Part shown: one piece after another, positions 31,991-41,268 of the stretch
How the letters are laid out: the number at the start of each line of letters is the position of its first letter
Numbering within the stretch: position 1 is the stretch's first letter
Assembly: GCF_011306175.1 (NCBI RefSeq)
Contig: NZ_CP049913.1
Span: forward strand, 558,001-622,000
Source of the DNA: Vibrio sp. HDW18
Lineage (GTDB): Bacteria; Pseudomonadota; Gammaproteobacteria; Enterobacterales; Vibrionaceae
DNA: 64,000 bases
Reading direction: 5' to 3'
Translations under genes and position numbers: made by a program
Notes under the pieces: generated by a model
Databases searched by the model: none
What the model was told of the DNA's origin: nothing
Seen by the model: the letters and a program-made list of their open reading frames with translations, nothing else

Positions 31991-32719
31991 TTATTCCGCT
32001 TCTACGAAACCGTCTTTTTCTGCTACAGCAGCTACGTCTTTGTTACGACCTTCGTTGATCGCTTCAGCCGCTGCATTCAGGTACAGTTGAACAGCGCGGA
32101 TCGCGTCGTCGTTACCTGGGATGATGTAGTCAACGCCATCTGGGTTAGAGTTAGTATCAACAACAGCAAATACTGGAATACCTAGGTTGTTCGCTTCTTT
32201 GATAGCGATGTGCTCGTGATCAGCGTCGATAACGAACAGAGCATCAGGCAGGCCGCCCATATCTTTGATACCACCAAGAGACTTTTCCAGTTTCTCCATT
32301 TCGCGAGTGCGCATTAGAGCTTCTTTCTTAGTCAGCTTTTCAAAAGTACCATCAGTAGATTGAACTTCCAGCTCTTTCAGGCGTTTGATTGACTGACGAA
32401 CTGTTTTCCAGTTAGTCAGCATGCCGCCCAACCAGCGGTTGTTAACGTAGTATTGGTTGCTTGCTAGAGCTGCTTCTTTAACAGACTCAGACGCTGCGCG
32501 CTTAGTACCTACAAACAGAACTTTACCTTTTTTGTCGCCAACTTTTACTAGCTCAGCCAGAGCTTCGTTGAACATAGGTACAGTTTTTTCTAGGTTGATG
32601 ATGTGTACGCGGTTACGAGCACCGAAAATGAACTGCTTCATTTTTGGGTTCCAGTAACGAGTTTGGTGACCGAAGTGTACGCCCGCTTTCATCATATCGC
32701 GCATTGATACAGATGCCAT
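31991..32719 (-). CDS. rpsB: 30S ribosomal protein S2
   Basis: 242 residues from [19 protein letters not shown]; the frame is open for 34 more codons upstream but those lie in the leader. Signatures: [30 protein letters not shown] and the C-terminal acidic tail. A GAGGA ribosome site lies 6 bases before the ATG. It forms the rpsB-tsf operon, expected to be autoregulated by S2 through the leader. Confidence 0.98.
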   Translation of the reverse strand: MASVSMRDMMKAGVHFGHQTRYWNPKMKQFIFGARNRVHIINLEKTVPMFNEALAELVKVGDKKGKVLFVGTKRAASESVKEAALASNQYYVNNRWLGGMLTNWKTVRQSIKRLKELEVQSTDGTFEKLTKKEALMRTREMEKLEKSLGGIKDMGGLPDALFVIDADHEHIAIKEANNLGIPVFAVVDTNSNPDGVDYIIPGNDDAIRAVQLYLNAAAEAINEGRNKDVAAVAEKDGFVEAE

Positions 32720-32880
32720 TTTAAAATCCTCTATGGGGTTAGGCCTCCACATTCCCCACGTATCCGACCCCTTAATTGGAGCACCCCGGAACGCGTGTCG
32801 AAATGTGTGTGATTTAAACAATTAGGTTTATGGTTCCCGATCCTTTTCGCCAATTTGGAGAATAAGGACCCGGATTCCGG
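32720..32880 (-). promoter_or_regulatory. rpsB 5' leader (likely S2 autoregulatory RNA)
   Basis: About 160 untranslated bases lie between a strong promoter (-10 TATAAA at 32886-32891, with a GC-rich discriminator) and the rpsB ATG. The leader has several complementary GC-rich segments. A conserved rpsB leader mediating repression by S2 is known in gamma-proteobacteria. That this sequence folds the same way is inferred from position and size. Confidence 0.65.
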
Positions 32881-32885
32881 CGCGC

Positions 32886-32912
32886 TTTATACCATATTTC
32901 GGCCTAATATGG
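32886..32912 (-). promoter_or_regulatory. rpsB promoter with inverted repeat in the spacer
   Basis: The -10 TATAAA (32886-32891) is followed downstream by GCGCGCC, typical of stringently controlled promoters. Immediately upstream, a 7-bp perfect inverted repeat (CCATATT at 32892-32898 on the plus strand, AATATGG at 32906-32912) fills the spacer and -35 region, which otherwise lacks a good -35 hexamer. Confidence 0.6.
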
Positions 32913-33009
32913 CTAGTAAAAATTGTCGTCCGTTAAGCTGAATAGTACTTTTTAACTCGCGATCATCGTTCAGTTAACCAAGGATTTTGGCTCAGTTCAG
33001 CCTGTCTCC

Positions 33010-33037
33010 TTGCGCTTCATCTGTCCATTGTTACAAT
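33010..33037 (+). promoter_or_regulatory. Candidate map promoter
   Basis: -35 TTGCGC (33010-33015), a 16-base spacer and -10 TACAAT (33032-33037), placing the start about 40 bases before the map ATG. Confidence 0.6.
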
Positions 33038-33083
33038 AGCGCCACTCGCACCTTGTGTGCTCACCAGTGAGTAGAGAAAGCTG

Positions 33084-33926
33084 ATGTCTATAAAAATCAA
33101 GAATGCCGTAGAAATTGAAAAAATGCGCGTTGCTGGCCGCTTAGCTGCTGAGGTTCTGGAAATGATTGAACCTTACGTGCAAGCAGGCGTAACCACCGAA
33201 GAATTAGATCAGAGATGTCATCAGTACATTACTGAAGTGCAAGGCGCAATTCCGGCACCACTGAATTATCACGGCTTTCCTAAATCGATCTGTACCTCAA
33301 TTAACCATATTGTGTGTCACGGTATTCCTGCTACTCAAGACAGTCAGTTTGGCCAGCTATTGCGTCCAGCGGTATTGCGCGATGGCGATATTCTCAATAT
33401 TGATATTACCGTGATTAAAGATGGCTACCACGGCGATACTTCGAAAATGTTTGTAATTGGAGAAGCCTCGATTGAAGACAAACGTCTGTGCCATGTGGCG
33501 CAAGAGTGTCTGTATCTGGCGCTGAAACTGGTGAAACCGGGCCTACAACTGGGTGAGATTGGTACCGCGATCGAAAAACACATCAAGACCAATAATAAAA
33601 ACAATCCACGCTTTAAGTTTTCTATCGTCCGTGATTATTGCGGCCATGGCATTGGCGCTGAATTCCATGAAGAGCCACAAGTAGTGCACTACAAAAATAG
33701 TGATCGCACTGTGCTGCGTGAAGGGATGATTTTCACCATTGAACCAATGATTAACGCCGGTAAGTTTGGTTGCCGCTTAGATGATCAAGACGATTGGACC
33801 GTTTATACCGCCGATGGCAAAAAGTCAGCCCAGTGGGAACACACGATTTTGGTCACCGCGAACGGCTGTGAAATTCTCACCCTGCGCCAAGATGAAACGC
33901 TACCACGACTGCTAAATAACGCTTAA
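33084..33926 (+). CDS. map: Methionine aminopeptidase, type I
   Basis: Removes N-terminal Met from nascent proteins. 280 residues. The metal ligands are visible in order: NIDITVIKDGYHGDTSKMF (two Asp), YCGHGIGAEFHEEPQV (His), GMIFTIEPM (Glu) and SAQWEHTILV (Glu). Compared with the E. coli enzyme (264 residues) there is an insertion after VCHGIP (ATQDSQFGQLLRPAV region). As in E. coli it is divergent from rpsB and followed by glnD. Confidence 0.97.
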   Translation: MSIKIKNAVEIEKMRVAGRLAAEVLEMIEPYVQAGVTTEELDQRCHQYITEVQGAIPAPLNYHGFPKSICTSINHIVCHGIPATQDSQFGQLLRPAVLRDGDILNIDITVIKDGYHGDTSKMFVIGEASIEDKRLCHVAQECLYLALKLVKPGLQLGEIGTAIEKHIKTNNKNNPRFKFSIVRDYCGHGIGAEFHEEPQVVHYKNSDRTVLREGMIFTIEPMINAGKFGCRLDDQDDWTVYTADGKKSAQWEHTILVTANGCEILTLRQDETLPRLLNNA

Positions 33927-33939
33927 TTCGTGCTGGCTT

Positions 33940-33974
33940 AAAAATATCCCTGCTCAGTCAGGGATATTTTTTTA
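33940..33974 (+). terminator. Intrinsic terminator after map
   Basis: A 13-bp perfect stem (33940-33952 with 33959-33971) around a 6-base loop is followed by T residues. It separates map from glnD. Confidence 0.92.
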
Positions 33975-34030
33975 TTGGCTCTCATCTGCTAGATTGACAC
34001 CATTCGTGTTAACGCCTGCATGGACGCGCT

Positions 34031-36661
34031 ATGCCGTATCAATCACCACTGACCTTTCAACCCGCCCAACTCACCGTTGACAGTTTAAAGCAACAGTTGG
34101 AAAGTTTTACTGAGTATCAAAAACAGGCTTTTTTCAATCATCATCCGATCACCGACCTTGTACTTGGCCGCTCAGAATATATGGATTTATTGCTGCACCG
34201 CCTGTGGCAATTTTTTGGCTTAGATCAACTGCTCGAAGTCAGCCTGATTGCGGTCGGTGGTTATGGACGCGGAGAACTGCATCCGCTGTCAGACATTGAC
34301 TTGCTGGTGCTTTCACAACAGCCACTCAGTGAGCCGGTCGCCAATAAAATCAGTCAGTTTTTAACCCTGTTGTGGGATCTAAAATTAGAGATCGGCCATG
34401 CGGTACGCACCGTTGAACAGTGTGCAGAAATCGGCAAAACCGATTTAACCGTCGCCACCAATTTGCAAGAGGCACGCTTACTCTGTGGCTGTGCGGCCAC
34501 CTTTCATCAACTAAAAATGGTCATTCACTCGGAATCCTTTTGGCCAAGTGAGATTTTCTACCAAGCTAAAGTGCAAGAGCAGAAAGCACGTCATGCCCGC
34601 TATCACGATACCACCTACAACTTAGAGCCGGATATTAAATCAACTCCGGGTGGGCTGCGCGATATTCACACCTTAACCTGGATCGCTCGCCGCCATTTCG
34701 GTGCCACCTCGCTGTATGAAATGAGCCGCTTTGGTTTTCTCACCGATGCGGAATATCGCGAGTTGGTTGAGTGTCAAAATTTCCTATGGCGAGTACGCTT
34801 TGCACTGCACATTGAACTCAAACGTTACGACAATCGCTTAACGTTCGCTCATCAAGTGCAAGTCGCTCGTCATCTCGGTTACTTTGGTGAAGGTAACCGT
34901 GGCGTAGAAATGATGATGAAAGAGTTTTTCCGCACCCTACGCCGGGTCGCCGAACTCAACAAGATGCTGCTGAAAATTTTTGATAAAGCGATCTTAAATA
35001 ATGGTGAAGAAGCACCTGCCGTGGTGATTGATGAGGATTTTCAACGCCGAGGTAATCTGATTGAAGCGCGCAAACCAGCCCTGTTCCAAGCTCGCCCAGA
35101 AACCATTTTGGATATGTTTTTGCACATGGCTAATGACTCAAGCATCGAATCAGTCGCTCCTGCCACCCTGCGCCAACTGCGCACGGCTCGCCGCCGTTTG
35201 AATAAATTTTTGCATACCATTCCAGCCGCACGAGAAAAATTTATCGAGCTAGTGCGTCATCCCAATGCGTTGCATAAGGCATTCAGCCAGATGCACAAAT
35301 TAGGGGTGATCGCCGCTTATTTGCCACAATGGCATCAAATTGTTGGCCAAATGCAGTTTGATTTATTCCATGTTTATACGGTGGATGAGCATAGCATGCG
35401 TCTACTCAAACATATTCATTTATTTAGTGATATAAACAATCACGATCGCCACCCTATTTGCTGTGAAATCTACCCTAAAATTCAGAAAAAAGAGTTATTG
35501 ATCCTCGCGGCAATCTTCCACGATATTGGTAAGGGCCGCGGCGGTGATCACTCGGAGATTGGTGCAAATGAAGCGTTTGATTTCTGTATTGAGCACGGGC
35601 TATCAAAACCGGAAGCGAAGCTAGTCGCTTGGCTAGTGAAAAATCATCTGTTGATGTCAGTCACCGCTCAGCGTCGTGATATTTACGATCCGGATGTGAT
35701 CATCGAATTCGCCAAAAAGGTGCGCGATGAAGAACGTTTGGAATATTTGGTGTGTCTAACCGTGGCTGATATCTGCGCCACTAACCCTGAGTTGTGGAAC
35801 AGTTGGAAACGTACCCTACTTGCCGAGCTGTTCCACTCCACACAACGCGCTCTGCGCCGTGGTTTAGAAAATCCGGTCGATGTGCGTGAGCGTATTCGCC
35901 ACAATCAACAAATGGCGTTGGCACAATTGCGCAAAGAGGGCTTCACTAGCCGTGAAATAGAAGTGTTGTGGCAGCGCTTTAAGGCCGATTATTTCCTGCG
36001 CCATACCCACCAACAAATTGCCTGGCACTGCGCCCATTTATTACGCCATAGTGACCCCAACCAGCCACTGGTATTACTAAGCAAAAAAGCCACCCGTGGG
36101 GGGACTGAAGTGTTTATCTATACCAAAGATCAAGCGGCGTTATTTGCAACCGTGGTCGCCGAGCTTGATCGGCGCAATCTTAACGTGCATGACGCACAGA
36201 TCATGGCCAGTAAAGATGGTTATGTGCTAGATACCTTTATGGTGCTGGATCATAACGGGCGGGCAATTGAAGAATCGCGCCAACAAGCCTTGATCCGCCA
36301 CCTCGTTCATGTGCTAGAAGATGGCCGCCCCACCACTCAAAAAGCGCGCCGCATTCCACGCAATTTACAACACTTTAAAGTCAAAACTCAGGTCGATTTT
36401 CTGCCGACGAAAAGCAAAAAACGCACCTTAGTCGAATTTGTTGCACTCGATACTCCGGGATTACTGGCCACGGTCGCCGCCACCTTTGCCGAACTCAACC
36501 TTGACCTGCACGCGGCCAAAATCACTACCATTGGCGAGCGAGCGGAAGATTTATTTATTCTGACTAACTCACAAGGCACCCGTCTCAATGACACTGAAGA
36601 GCAGCAACTACGCGAAACACTGTTCACCAATGTGGCTCATTTAGCGCCAAATGATCAGTAA
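34031..36661 (+). CDS. glnD: Bifunctional uridylyltransferase/uridylyl-removing enzyme (GlnD)
   Basis: Primary glutamine sensor: uridylylates P-II (glnB, 11.2 kb) when glutamine is low and removes UMP when it is high. 876 residues. The nucleotidyltransferase site GGYGRGELHPLSDIDLL is at about 76-92, the HD hydrolase domain (IFHDIGKGRGGDHSEIG) is near 495-510, and two C-terminal ACT domains bind glutamine (starting near EVFIYTKDQAALFATV and LVEFVALDTPGLLATV). It begins 57 bases after the map terminator. Confidence 0.98.
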   Translation: MPYQSPLTFQPAQLTVDSLKQQLESFTEYQKQAFFNHHPITDLVLGRSEYMDLLLHRLWQFFGLDQLLEVSLIAVGGYGRGELHPLSDIDLLVLSQQPLSEPVANKISQFLTLLWDLKLEIGHAVRTVEQCAEIGKTDLTVATNLQEARLLCGCAATFHQLKMVIHSESFWPSEIFYQAKVQEQKARHARYHDTTYNLEPDIKSTPGGLRDIHTLTWIARRHFGATSLYEMSRFGFLTDAEYRELVECQNFLWRVRFALHIELKRYDNRLTFAHQVQVARHLGYFGEGNRGVEMMMKEFFRTLRRVAELNKMLLKIFDKAILNNGEEAPAVVIDEDFQRRGNLIEARKPALFQARPETILDMFLHMANDSSIESVAPATLRQLRTARRRLNKFLHTIPAAREKFIELVRHPNALHKAFSQMHKLGVIAAYLPQWHQIVGQMQFDLFHVYTVDEHSMRLLKHIHLFSDINNHDRHPICCEIYPKIQKKELLILAAIFHDIGKGRGGDHSEIGANEAFDFCIEHGLSKPEAKLVAWLVKNHLLMSVTAQRRDIYDPDVIIEFAKKVRDEERLEYLVCLTVADICATNPELWNSWKRTLLAELFHSTQRALRRGLENPVDVRERIRHNQQMALAQLRKEGFTSREIEVLWQRFKADYFLRHTHQQIAWHCAHLLRHSDPNQPLVLLSKKATRGGTEVFIYTKDQAALFATVVAELDRRNLNVHDAQIMASKDGYVLDTFMVLDHNGRAIEESRQQALIRHLVHVLEDGRPTTQKARRIPRNLQHFKVKTQVDFLPTKSKKRTLVEFVALDTPGLLATVAATFAELNLDLHAAKITTIGERAEDLFILTNSQGTRLNDTEEQQLRETLFTNVAHLAPNDQ

Positions 36662-36714
36662 TAGCCAGCCCAAGATTCACCATCACGTTAAATAAAAATG
36701 AGATAATTCTTTGA

Positions 36715-36760
36715 ATAAATAAAAGATAATCTGAGCTCGATATTTTACAACCGAACTCAG
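36715..36760 (-). terminator. Candidate terminator of the chemoreceptor gene
   Basis: A 9-bp stem with one G-T pair (36731-36739 with 36752-36760) around a 12-base loop is followed on the minus strand by ATTATCTTTTATTTATTC. It lies about 15 bases after the chemoreceptor stop. Confidence 0.65.
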
Positions 36761-36774
36761 CTTAGGTAAAAAAC

Positions 36775-38409
36775 TTAAACTCTAAATTGAGCAACAACTT
36801 CTTGTAACTGATCGGCTAATTGATTGAGATCTCGGCAAGCTTGAGACATCTGTTGTGCACCCGTTGCAACTTCTTCTGATGCGTCGCTAATATTCACCAC
36901 ATTACGATTAAGCTCTTCTGTGACTGCTCTTTGCTCTTCTGTTGCTGTCGCAATTTGGATATTCATCTGAGATATACTATTTACTGATGAATTAATTTCT
37001 GAGAGAGACTTACCCGCTTCACGAGCAGAATAAACCGCTTCTAATATCATATTTTGGCTTTGCTGCATTGTAACCCCTGCATCAGCCGCTCTTTGTTGTA
37101 AATCAGAGATAATACGATTGATCTCCGTTGTAGAATCTTGTGTGCGTTTAGCTAAAGCTCTAACTTCATCGGCTACAACTGCAAACCCCCGCCCTTGTTC
37201 TCCAGCGCGTGCAGCCTCAATCGCAGCATTAAGCGCTAATAAGTTGGTTTGTTCTGCAATTCCCTGAATAACCCCCAGCACCATACCGATATTACGGCTA
37301 TCATCACTCAATCCATGAATAACAACCGCCGTATCTTCAATAACTGAAGCGACTTTTTCAATATGTGTCGCGGCATCCCCTACAACTTGGCTACCTAATT
37401 CGGCAGTACTGGTAGCAGAATTCGCCATTTCAGCGGCATCGTTCGTATTGGAAGCAACATCTTGAACAGTCGATGACATTTCATTCATTGCTGTGGCTAG
37501 TTGATTTATCTCATTCTGCTGTGTAGTCATATTATTGGCTGACTGCATTGCAACCGTACTAATTTCTTCAGCTGCAGTACCAAGTCGTATCACAGAGCTC
37601 GAAACCTCATTAACCAATAGACGCAGATTATGTTGCATTTCACTAAAACCTTTAGCGAGATCTCCGAATTCATCGGCAGCAAACTGCTTGATATCGATTA
37701 AACTGGCAAGATCACCTCCAGCTATCTTACGTATAGATTCCTGCAAAACGAAGAGAGGGTTACGAATTTGTCTTATTAGGAAATAAGCAATAACGACTAC
37801 TAATAATGTAATAAATACGCTAATCATTATGCTCGTTGTAAATGATTTATCATAAACAGTATTACTCTGACTAGTTAATACCCCCGCCACACGTTCATTT
37901 TCGAGTTGTAATTCCATACTCAACTGGACAATATTCTGAGTTAATGGCGTCAGATTTTTGATCATATTGTCCGTTGCTACAATATCTCCCGATTCAACAA
38001 TCTTAATTAAGTTGTTAAGCATAGCTGCGTATTCTCTCGCTGCACTTTTTAATGCATCAAAAATTCGAGCATCATCTTGTGAGATAATAGGCAATATACC
38101 GTATGCCAACTCAGCAGAACTATACTCAGCCATTTTTTGCTCAAGATTTAGCTTGGAAGCTCTTTGATAAGATAAATCATCAATCATCAAAGCATAAGCC
38201 AAACGCAGTGATGCAAGGCGTTGATCTTGAACAGCAAAACCAATTTTTGTAGCTGCAGCAACTGAGGGAATTACCTTCTCTGTAAGTTCTTTTGTTGTGT
38301 CATGTATCGTTGACATTTGTAAATTTGAATACCCAGCAAAAAGTCCGAAAGTCAGAACGATTGCTGAAAATACAGCCGTTAATTTTTGGCCAATTGTTAT
38401 ATTTAGCAT
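36775..38409 (-). CDS. Methyl-accepting chemotaxis protein
   Basis: Transmembrane chemoreceptor feeding CheA/CheW. 544 residues from the ATG at 38409 (AAGG 8 bases upstream; a GTG three codons earlier is too close to it). TM1 at about 8-26, a four-helix ligand domain of about 160 residues, TM2 near 190-210 (SIMISVFITLLVVVIAYFLI), HAMP, then a methylation and signalling coiled coil with the conserved tip EQTNLLALNAAIEAARAGEQ and GRGFAVVADEVRALAKRTQ. No CheR-tethering pentapeptide at the C-terminus. The gene is more AT-rich than its neighbours and sits between glnD and pgpA, suggesting acquisition. Ligand unknown. Confidence 0.95.
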   Translation of the reverse strand: MLNITIGQKLTAVFSAIVLTFGLFAGYSNLQMSTIHDTTKELTEKVIPSVAAATKIGFAVQDQRLASLRLAYALMIDDLSYQRASKLNLEQKMAEYSSAELAYGILPIISQDDARIFDALKSAAREYAAMLNNLIKIVESGDIVATDNMIKNLTPLTQNIVQLSMELQLENERVAGVLTSQSNTVYDKSFTTSIMISVFITLLVVVIAYFLIRQIRNPLFVLQESIRKIAGGDLASLIDIKQFAADEFGDLAKGFSEMQHNLRLLVNEVSSSVIRLGTAAEEISTVAMQSANNMTTQQNEINQLATAMNEMSSTVQDVASNTNDAAEMANSATSTAELGSQVVGDAATHIEKVASVIEDTAVVIHGLSDDSRNIGMVLGVIQGIAEQTNLLALNAAIEAARAGEQGRGFAVVADEVRALAKRTQDSTTEINRIISDLQQRAADAGVTMQQSQNMILEAVYSAREAGKSLSEINSSVNSISQMNIQIATATEEQRAVTEELNRNVVNISDASEEVATGAQQMSQACRDLNQLADQLQEVVAQFRV

Positions 38410-38491
38410 ATAAAACACCTTGTTATTTTAATATTTCAGATCAAACGATAATCAAGCAACCTATAGATAACTGCAATTTTACACTGCTCAA

Positions 38492-39001
38492 CTAAACATG
38501 ATACCAACCAGCCCAATGACCGAGCAAGCCTAGACTGATCGCCGCCATAATACCGGCAACAATATCATCCAGCATGATGCCTAAGCCGCCATGTACCCGC
38601 TGATCCAACCAACTTATCGGCCAAGGTTTCAGCATGTCGAAAAAACGAAACAGTACAAAGCCGCCCACTAACCACCGCCAGTCAAACACCGGTAATTGCC
38701 ACAACGGCACAATCAGCATAGTGATCCAAAATCCAGCAAACTCATCCCACACGATCGAGCCATGATCGTGTACCTGCATATCATCAGAGGTAACTTGGCA
38801 AAGTTTAATCCCCACCAAACTGGCGACCACAATGGCGCCTAGATACCAAGCCAGCGGCAGGTGAGCGAGCAGCAGATACAGTGGCACTGCAGCTAAGGTG
38901 CCGATGGTGCCGGGCACCATCGGTGCTAAGCCACTGCCAAAGCCTGTGGCCAACAAATGCCAAGGATTGCTTAAGGATATTTTACTGCGTGGATCGCTCA
39001 T
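38492..39001 (-). CDS. pgpA: Phosphatidylglycerophosphatase A
   Basis: Membrane phosphatase converting phosphatidylglycerophosphate to phosphatidylglycerol. 169 residues with three or four hydrophobic spans. The family motifs are LATGFGSGLAPMVPGTIGT at the N-terminus, DEFAGFWITM in the centre and GGLGIMLDDIVAGI near the C-terminus, carrying the acidic catalytic residues. The start overlaps the thiL stop by 4 bases. Confidence 0.96.
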   Translation of the reverse strand: MSDPRSKISLSNPWHLLATGFGSGLAPMVPGTIGTLAAVPLYLLLAHLPLAWYLGAIVVASLVGIKLCQVTSDDMQVHDHGSIVWDEFAGFWITMLIVPLWQLPVFDWRWLVGGFVLFRFFDMLKPWPISWLDQRVHGGLGIMLDDIVAGIMAAISLGLLGHWAGWYHV

Positions 39002-39972
39002 ACTTTCCCCTTGAAATGCTCATAGCCAGCCAATTGCCAATCGAGTTTTTTGCCTTGATTATGCAGCTCAAAAGTACCCGCGGGACGAATTTGGCCAATA
39101 CAAGTCACTTTAGTGCCACAGTGCGCTAGTGCATGAGCTAATGAACCACGGTTTTGCTCAGGAATGGTAAAACAGAGTTCGTACTCTTCGCCACTGGTCA
39201 GCGCATACTGCTGTGCAGTGGTCACATCCCCAACAAACTGTAATAACTCCTTCGACAGTGGCAGCAAACTGACATCAATACTCGCTCCAACATTTGAGCG
39301 GCGTAAAATATGTGGCAGATCAGCGATCAAACCATCAGAAATATCAATCGCAGAGGAAGCCAAATGCACTAAGGCTTGCCCAGCAACAATACGCGGTGTG
39401 GACAGATAATGACGCTGCTCAAGAATATCGGCAAATGGTCGCTGACGTTTTTCTGGCTGCAAAATCACCTCTAACCCAGCCTGGCTATCACCCAGATCGC
39501 CAGTGACATACAGCCAATCACCGATTTTCGCCCCGCTACGTAACATGGCTTGCTCTTTGGGTAAAAAACCTTGCACGGTGAGGGTAATACTAAGTGGCCC
39601 TTTGGTGGTATCACCGCCAATCAACTGCACATTGTAATAATTGGCTAAGTCAAAAAAGGCCGCGCAGAATGGCTGTAACCACGCCTCATCAATCTCAGGC
39701 AACGTTAACGCCAGCGATACCCAAGCGGGGGTTGCACCCATCGCCGCGAGATCGCTCATATTAGAGGCTAATGCCTTATGTGCCACCCAAGCAGGATTGG
39801 CATCGACCAGAAAATGAGTGCCCGCGACTAAGGTATCGGTACTGATCGCAATACGCGAATTTTCCGGTACTTTGACAATGGCACAGTCATCGCCCAGTGC
39901 TAAGTGCACATCTTTACGTTGCGTTTGCCGGTTAGCAAAATATTTATCGATTAAATTAAATTCACCCAACAT
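38998..39972 (-). CDS. thiL: Thiamine-monophosphate kinase
   Basis: ATP-dependent conversion of thiamine phosphate to thiamine diphosphate. 324 residues. The N-terminal LGDDCAIVKVPENSRIAISTDTLVAGTHF carries the metal-binding acids, followed by SDLAAMGATPAWVSLALTLP, GGDTTKGPLSITLTVQG and AIDISDGLIADLPHI. A terminator just upstream separates it from nusB; it forms a two-gene unit with pgpA. Confidence 0.97.
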   Translation of the reverse strand: MLGEFNLIDKYFANRQTQRKDVHLALGDDCAIVKVPENSRIAISTDTLVAGTHFLVDANPAWVAHKALASNMSDLAAMGATPAWVSLALTLPEIDEAWLQPFCAAFFDLANYYNVQLIGGDTTKGPLSITLTVQGFLPKEQAMLRSGAKIGDWLYVTGDLGDSQAGLEVILQPEKRQRPFADILEQRHYLSTPRIVAGQALVHLASSAIDISDGLIADLPHILRRSNVGASIDVSLLPLSKELLQFVGDVTTAQQYALTSGEEYELCFTIPEQNRGSLAHALAHCGTKVTCIGQIRPAGTFELHNQGKKLDWQLAGYEHFKGKV

Positions 39973-40016
39973 TCACTCGACTCTTTGGTTGCCATGCCAA
40001 CAAGCGGCCGCTCATT

Positions 40017-40045
40017 AAGAAAAAAGGTCAGCAACTGCTGACCTT
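40017..40045 (-). terminator. Intrinsic terminator after nusB
   Basis: An inverted repeat of about 10 bp (40024-40033 with 40036-40045) is followed on the minus strand by TTTTTTCTT. It ends the nrdR-rib-nusB transcript 16 bases after the nusB stop. Confidence 0.88.
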
Positions 40046-40060
40046 CTGGTGGAAAACGAA

Positions 40061-40531
40061 TTACGCTTTCTTACGTACGTGCGGTGCGGCTTTATCTAGC
40101 ACACCGTTAACGAATTTATGGCTATCTTCTGCGGCAAACACTTTTGCCAGTTCAATCGCCTCGTTAATCACCACTTTGTAAGGCACATCTTCACGACGTG
40201 TCATTTCATACATGGCCAAACGCAGCAGCGCCAGTTCCATCATGTCCAGATCTTGCATTGGACGAGAAACAAAAGGACGCAGTTTGCTGTCAAGTTCAGT
40301 GTGGTTCAGTACCACACCGGCCAACAGATCACGGAAATAAGAAACATCGGTTTCAGGAGCAGCAAGAGCTGGCTCAGCGGCACGATGTTGTTCTTCATCG
40401 TATTTACCACTGGTTAGAAATTGCTCTTCAATAGTCGCAACATTCTCTTTAGTAATTTGCCATGAATAAATTGCTTGTAGCGCAAATTGACGTGCATTAC
40501 GACGTGCGGCTGGTTTCACACTGGCCCCCAT
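40061..40531 (-). CDS. nusB: Transcription antitermination factor NusB
   Basis: Binds boxA RNA with S10 (NusE) for rRNA antitermination. 156 residues of the all-helical NusB fold: [20 protein letters not shown] at the N-terminus and [27 protein letters not shown] at the C-terminus. Its ATG overlaps the ribH stop (TAATG), so translation is coupled. Confidence 0.97.
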   Translation of the reverse strand: MGASVKPAARRNARQFALQAIYSWQITKENVATIEEQFLTSGKYDEEQHRAAEPALAAPETDVSYFRDLLAGVVLNHTELDSKLRPFVSRPMQDLDMMELALLRLAMYEMTRREDVPYKVVINEAIELAKVFAAEDSHKFVNGVLDKAAPHVRKKA

Positions 40532-41001
40532 TAGGAATCAATTTCAGAAAGAACATTAATCATCTCAAGTGCGCTCAGTGCTGCTTCAGCACCCTTATTA
40601 CCAGCCTTGGTTCCTGCGCGTTCAATAGCTTGATCGATAGTATCTACAGTCAATACACCAAATGCGACCGGAAGACTAAATTCCAGAGACACTTGGGCCA
40701 GACCTTTATTCATTTCACTGCAAACATAGTCAAAGTGCGGTGTTCCACCACGGATAACACAACCCAGAGAGACAATCGCATCGTAGTCGCCAGTTTTGGC
40801 CACACGCTGGGCAACCAATGGCAACTCAACCGCACCAGGGCAACGCACCACTGTAATGTTGTCATCACTGATCTGACCGTGACGCTTAAGAGTATCGATC
40901 GCACCAGAAAGTAAGCTCTCATTGATAAAACTGTTGAAACGAGAAATCACAATCGCAATTTTCGCCTTTGGTGCTGGGAAACCACCCTCGATAACTTTCA
41001 T
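40531..41001 (-). CDS. ribH: 6,7-dimethyl-8-ribityllumazine synthase
   Basis: Penultimate step of riboflavin synthesis, condensing the pyrimidine and DHBP. 156 residues from MKVIEGG; a longer frame upstream to 41076 is not supported by the family. Motifs: [32 protein letters not shown] and [17 protein letters not shown] with the catalytic His. Shares its last base with the nusB start codon. Confidence 0.97.
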   Translation of the reverse strand: MKVIEGGFPAPKAKIAIVISRFNSFINESLLSGAIDTLKRHGQISDDNITVVRCPGAVELPLVAQRVAKTGDYDAIVSLGCVIRGGTPHFDYVCSEMNKGLAQVSLEFSLPVAFGVLTVDTIDQAIERAGTKAGNKGAEAALSALEMINVLSEIDS

Positions 41002-41136
41002 AAGCTTTCCTTTAACTCTATTCATCAAGTGAGAATCGCCGGATTCTAGCACAATTTTGTGAGCAATATCTAACATAAATTTGAGCTAACACCGCGCACA
41101 GCTATCAAGGCAACACGCGGCAAAACGCCGATTAAA

Positions 41137-41264
41137 TATCCGCAAATATCTTGACGTTGTAGGTAGACGGCAACTGAATTCATCCCCATGAGCATAGACC
41201 GACGCTATGCTTGGGATGAACGAACCTCGCTAACAGCGCTGCAACGTCAAGTAGCAAGGGAATA
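41137..41264 (+). repeat. Full-length ERIC element (diverged)
   Basis: 128 bases, the same length as the copy at 17674-17801, with matching ends (left CTTGACGTTGTAGGTAGACGG, right GCAACGTCAAGTAGCAAGGG) and central palindrome around ATCCCCATGAGCATAG. The terminal arms carry compensatory changes (CTTGACGTTG pairs with CAACGTCAAG), so the long hairpin is kept. It ends 4 bases from the ribBA stop, inside the rib operon. Confidence 0.9.
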
Positions 41265-41268
41265 GCGA

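Noticed and set aside
32720..32821. Longer rpsB from an upstream start
   Set aside because: The extension lies in the regulatory leader and is not in S2 proteins.
36775..38409. Chemoreceptor as part of a mobile island
   Set aside because: No integrase, transposase, direct repeats or tRNA at its borders; only a single-gene insertion can be argued.
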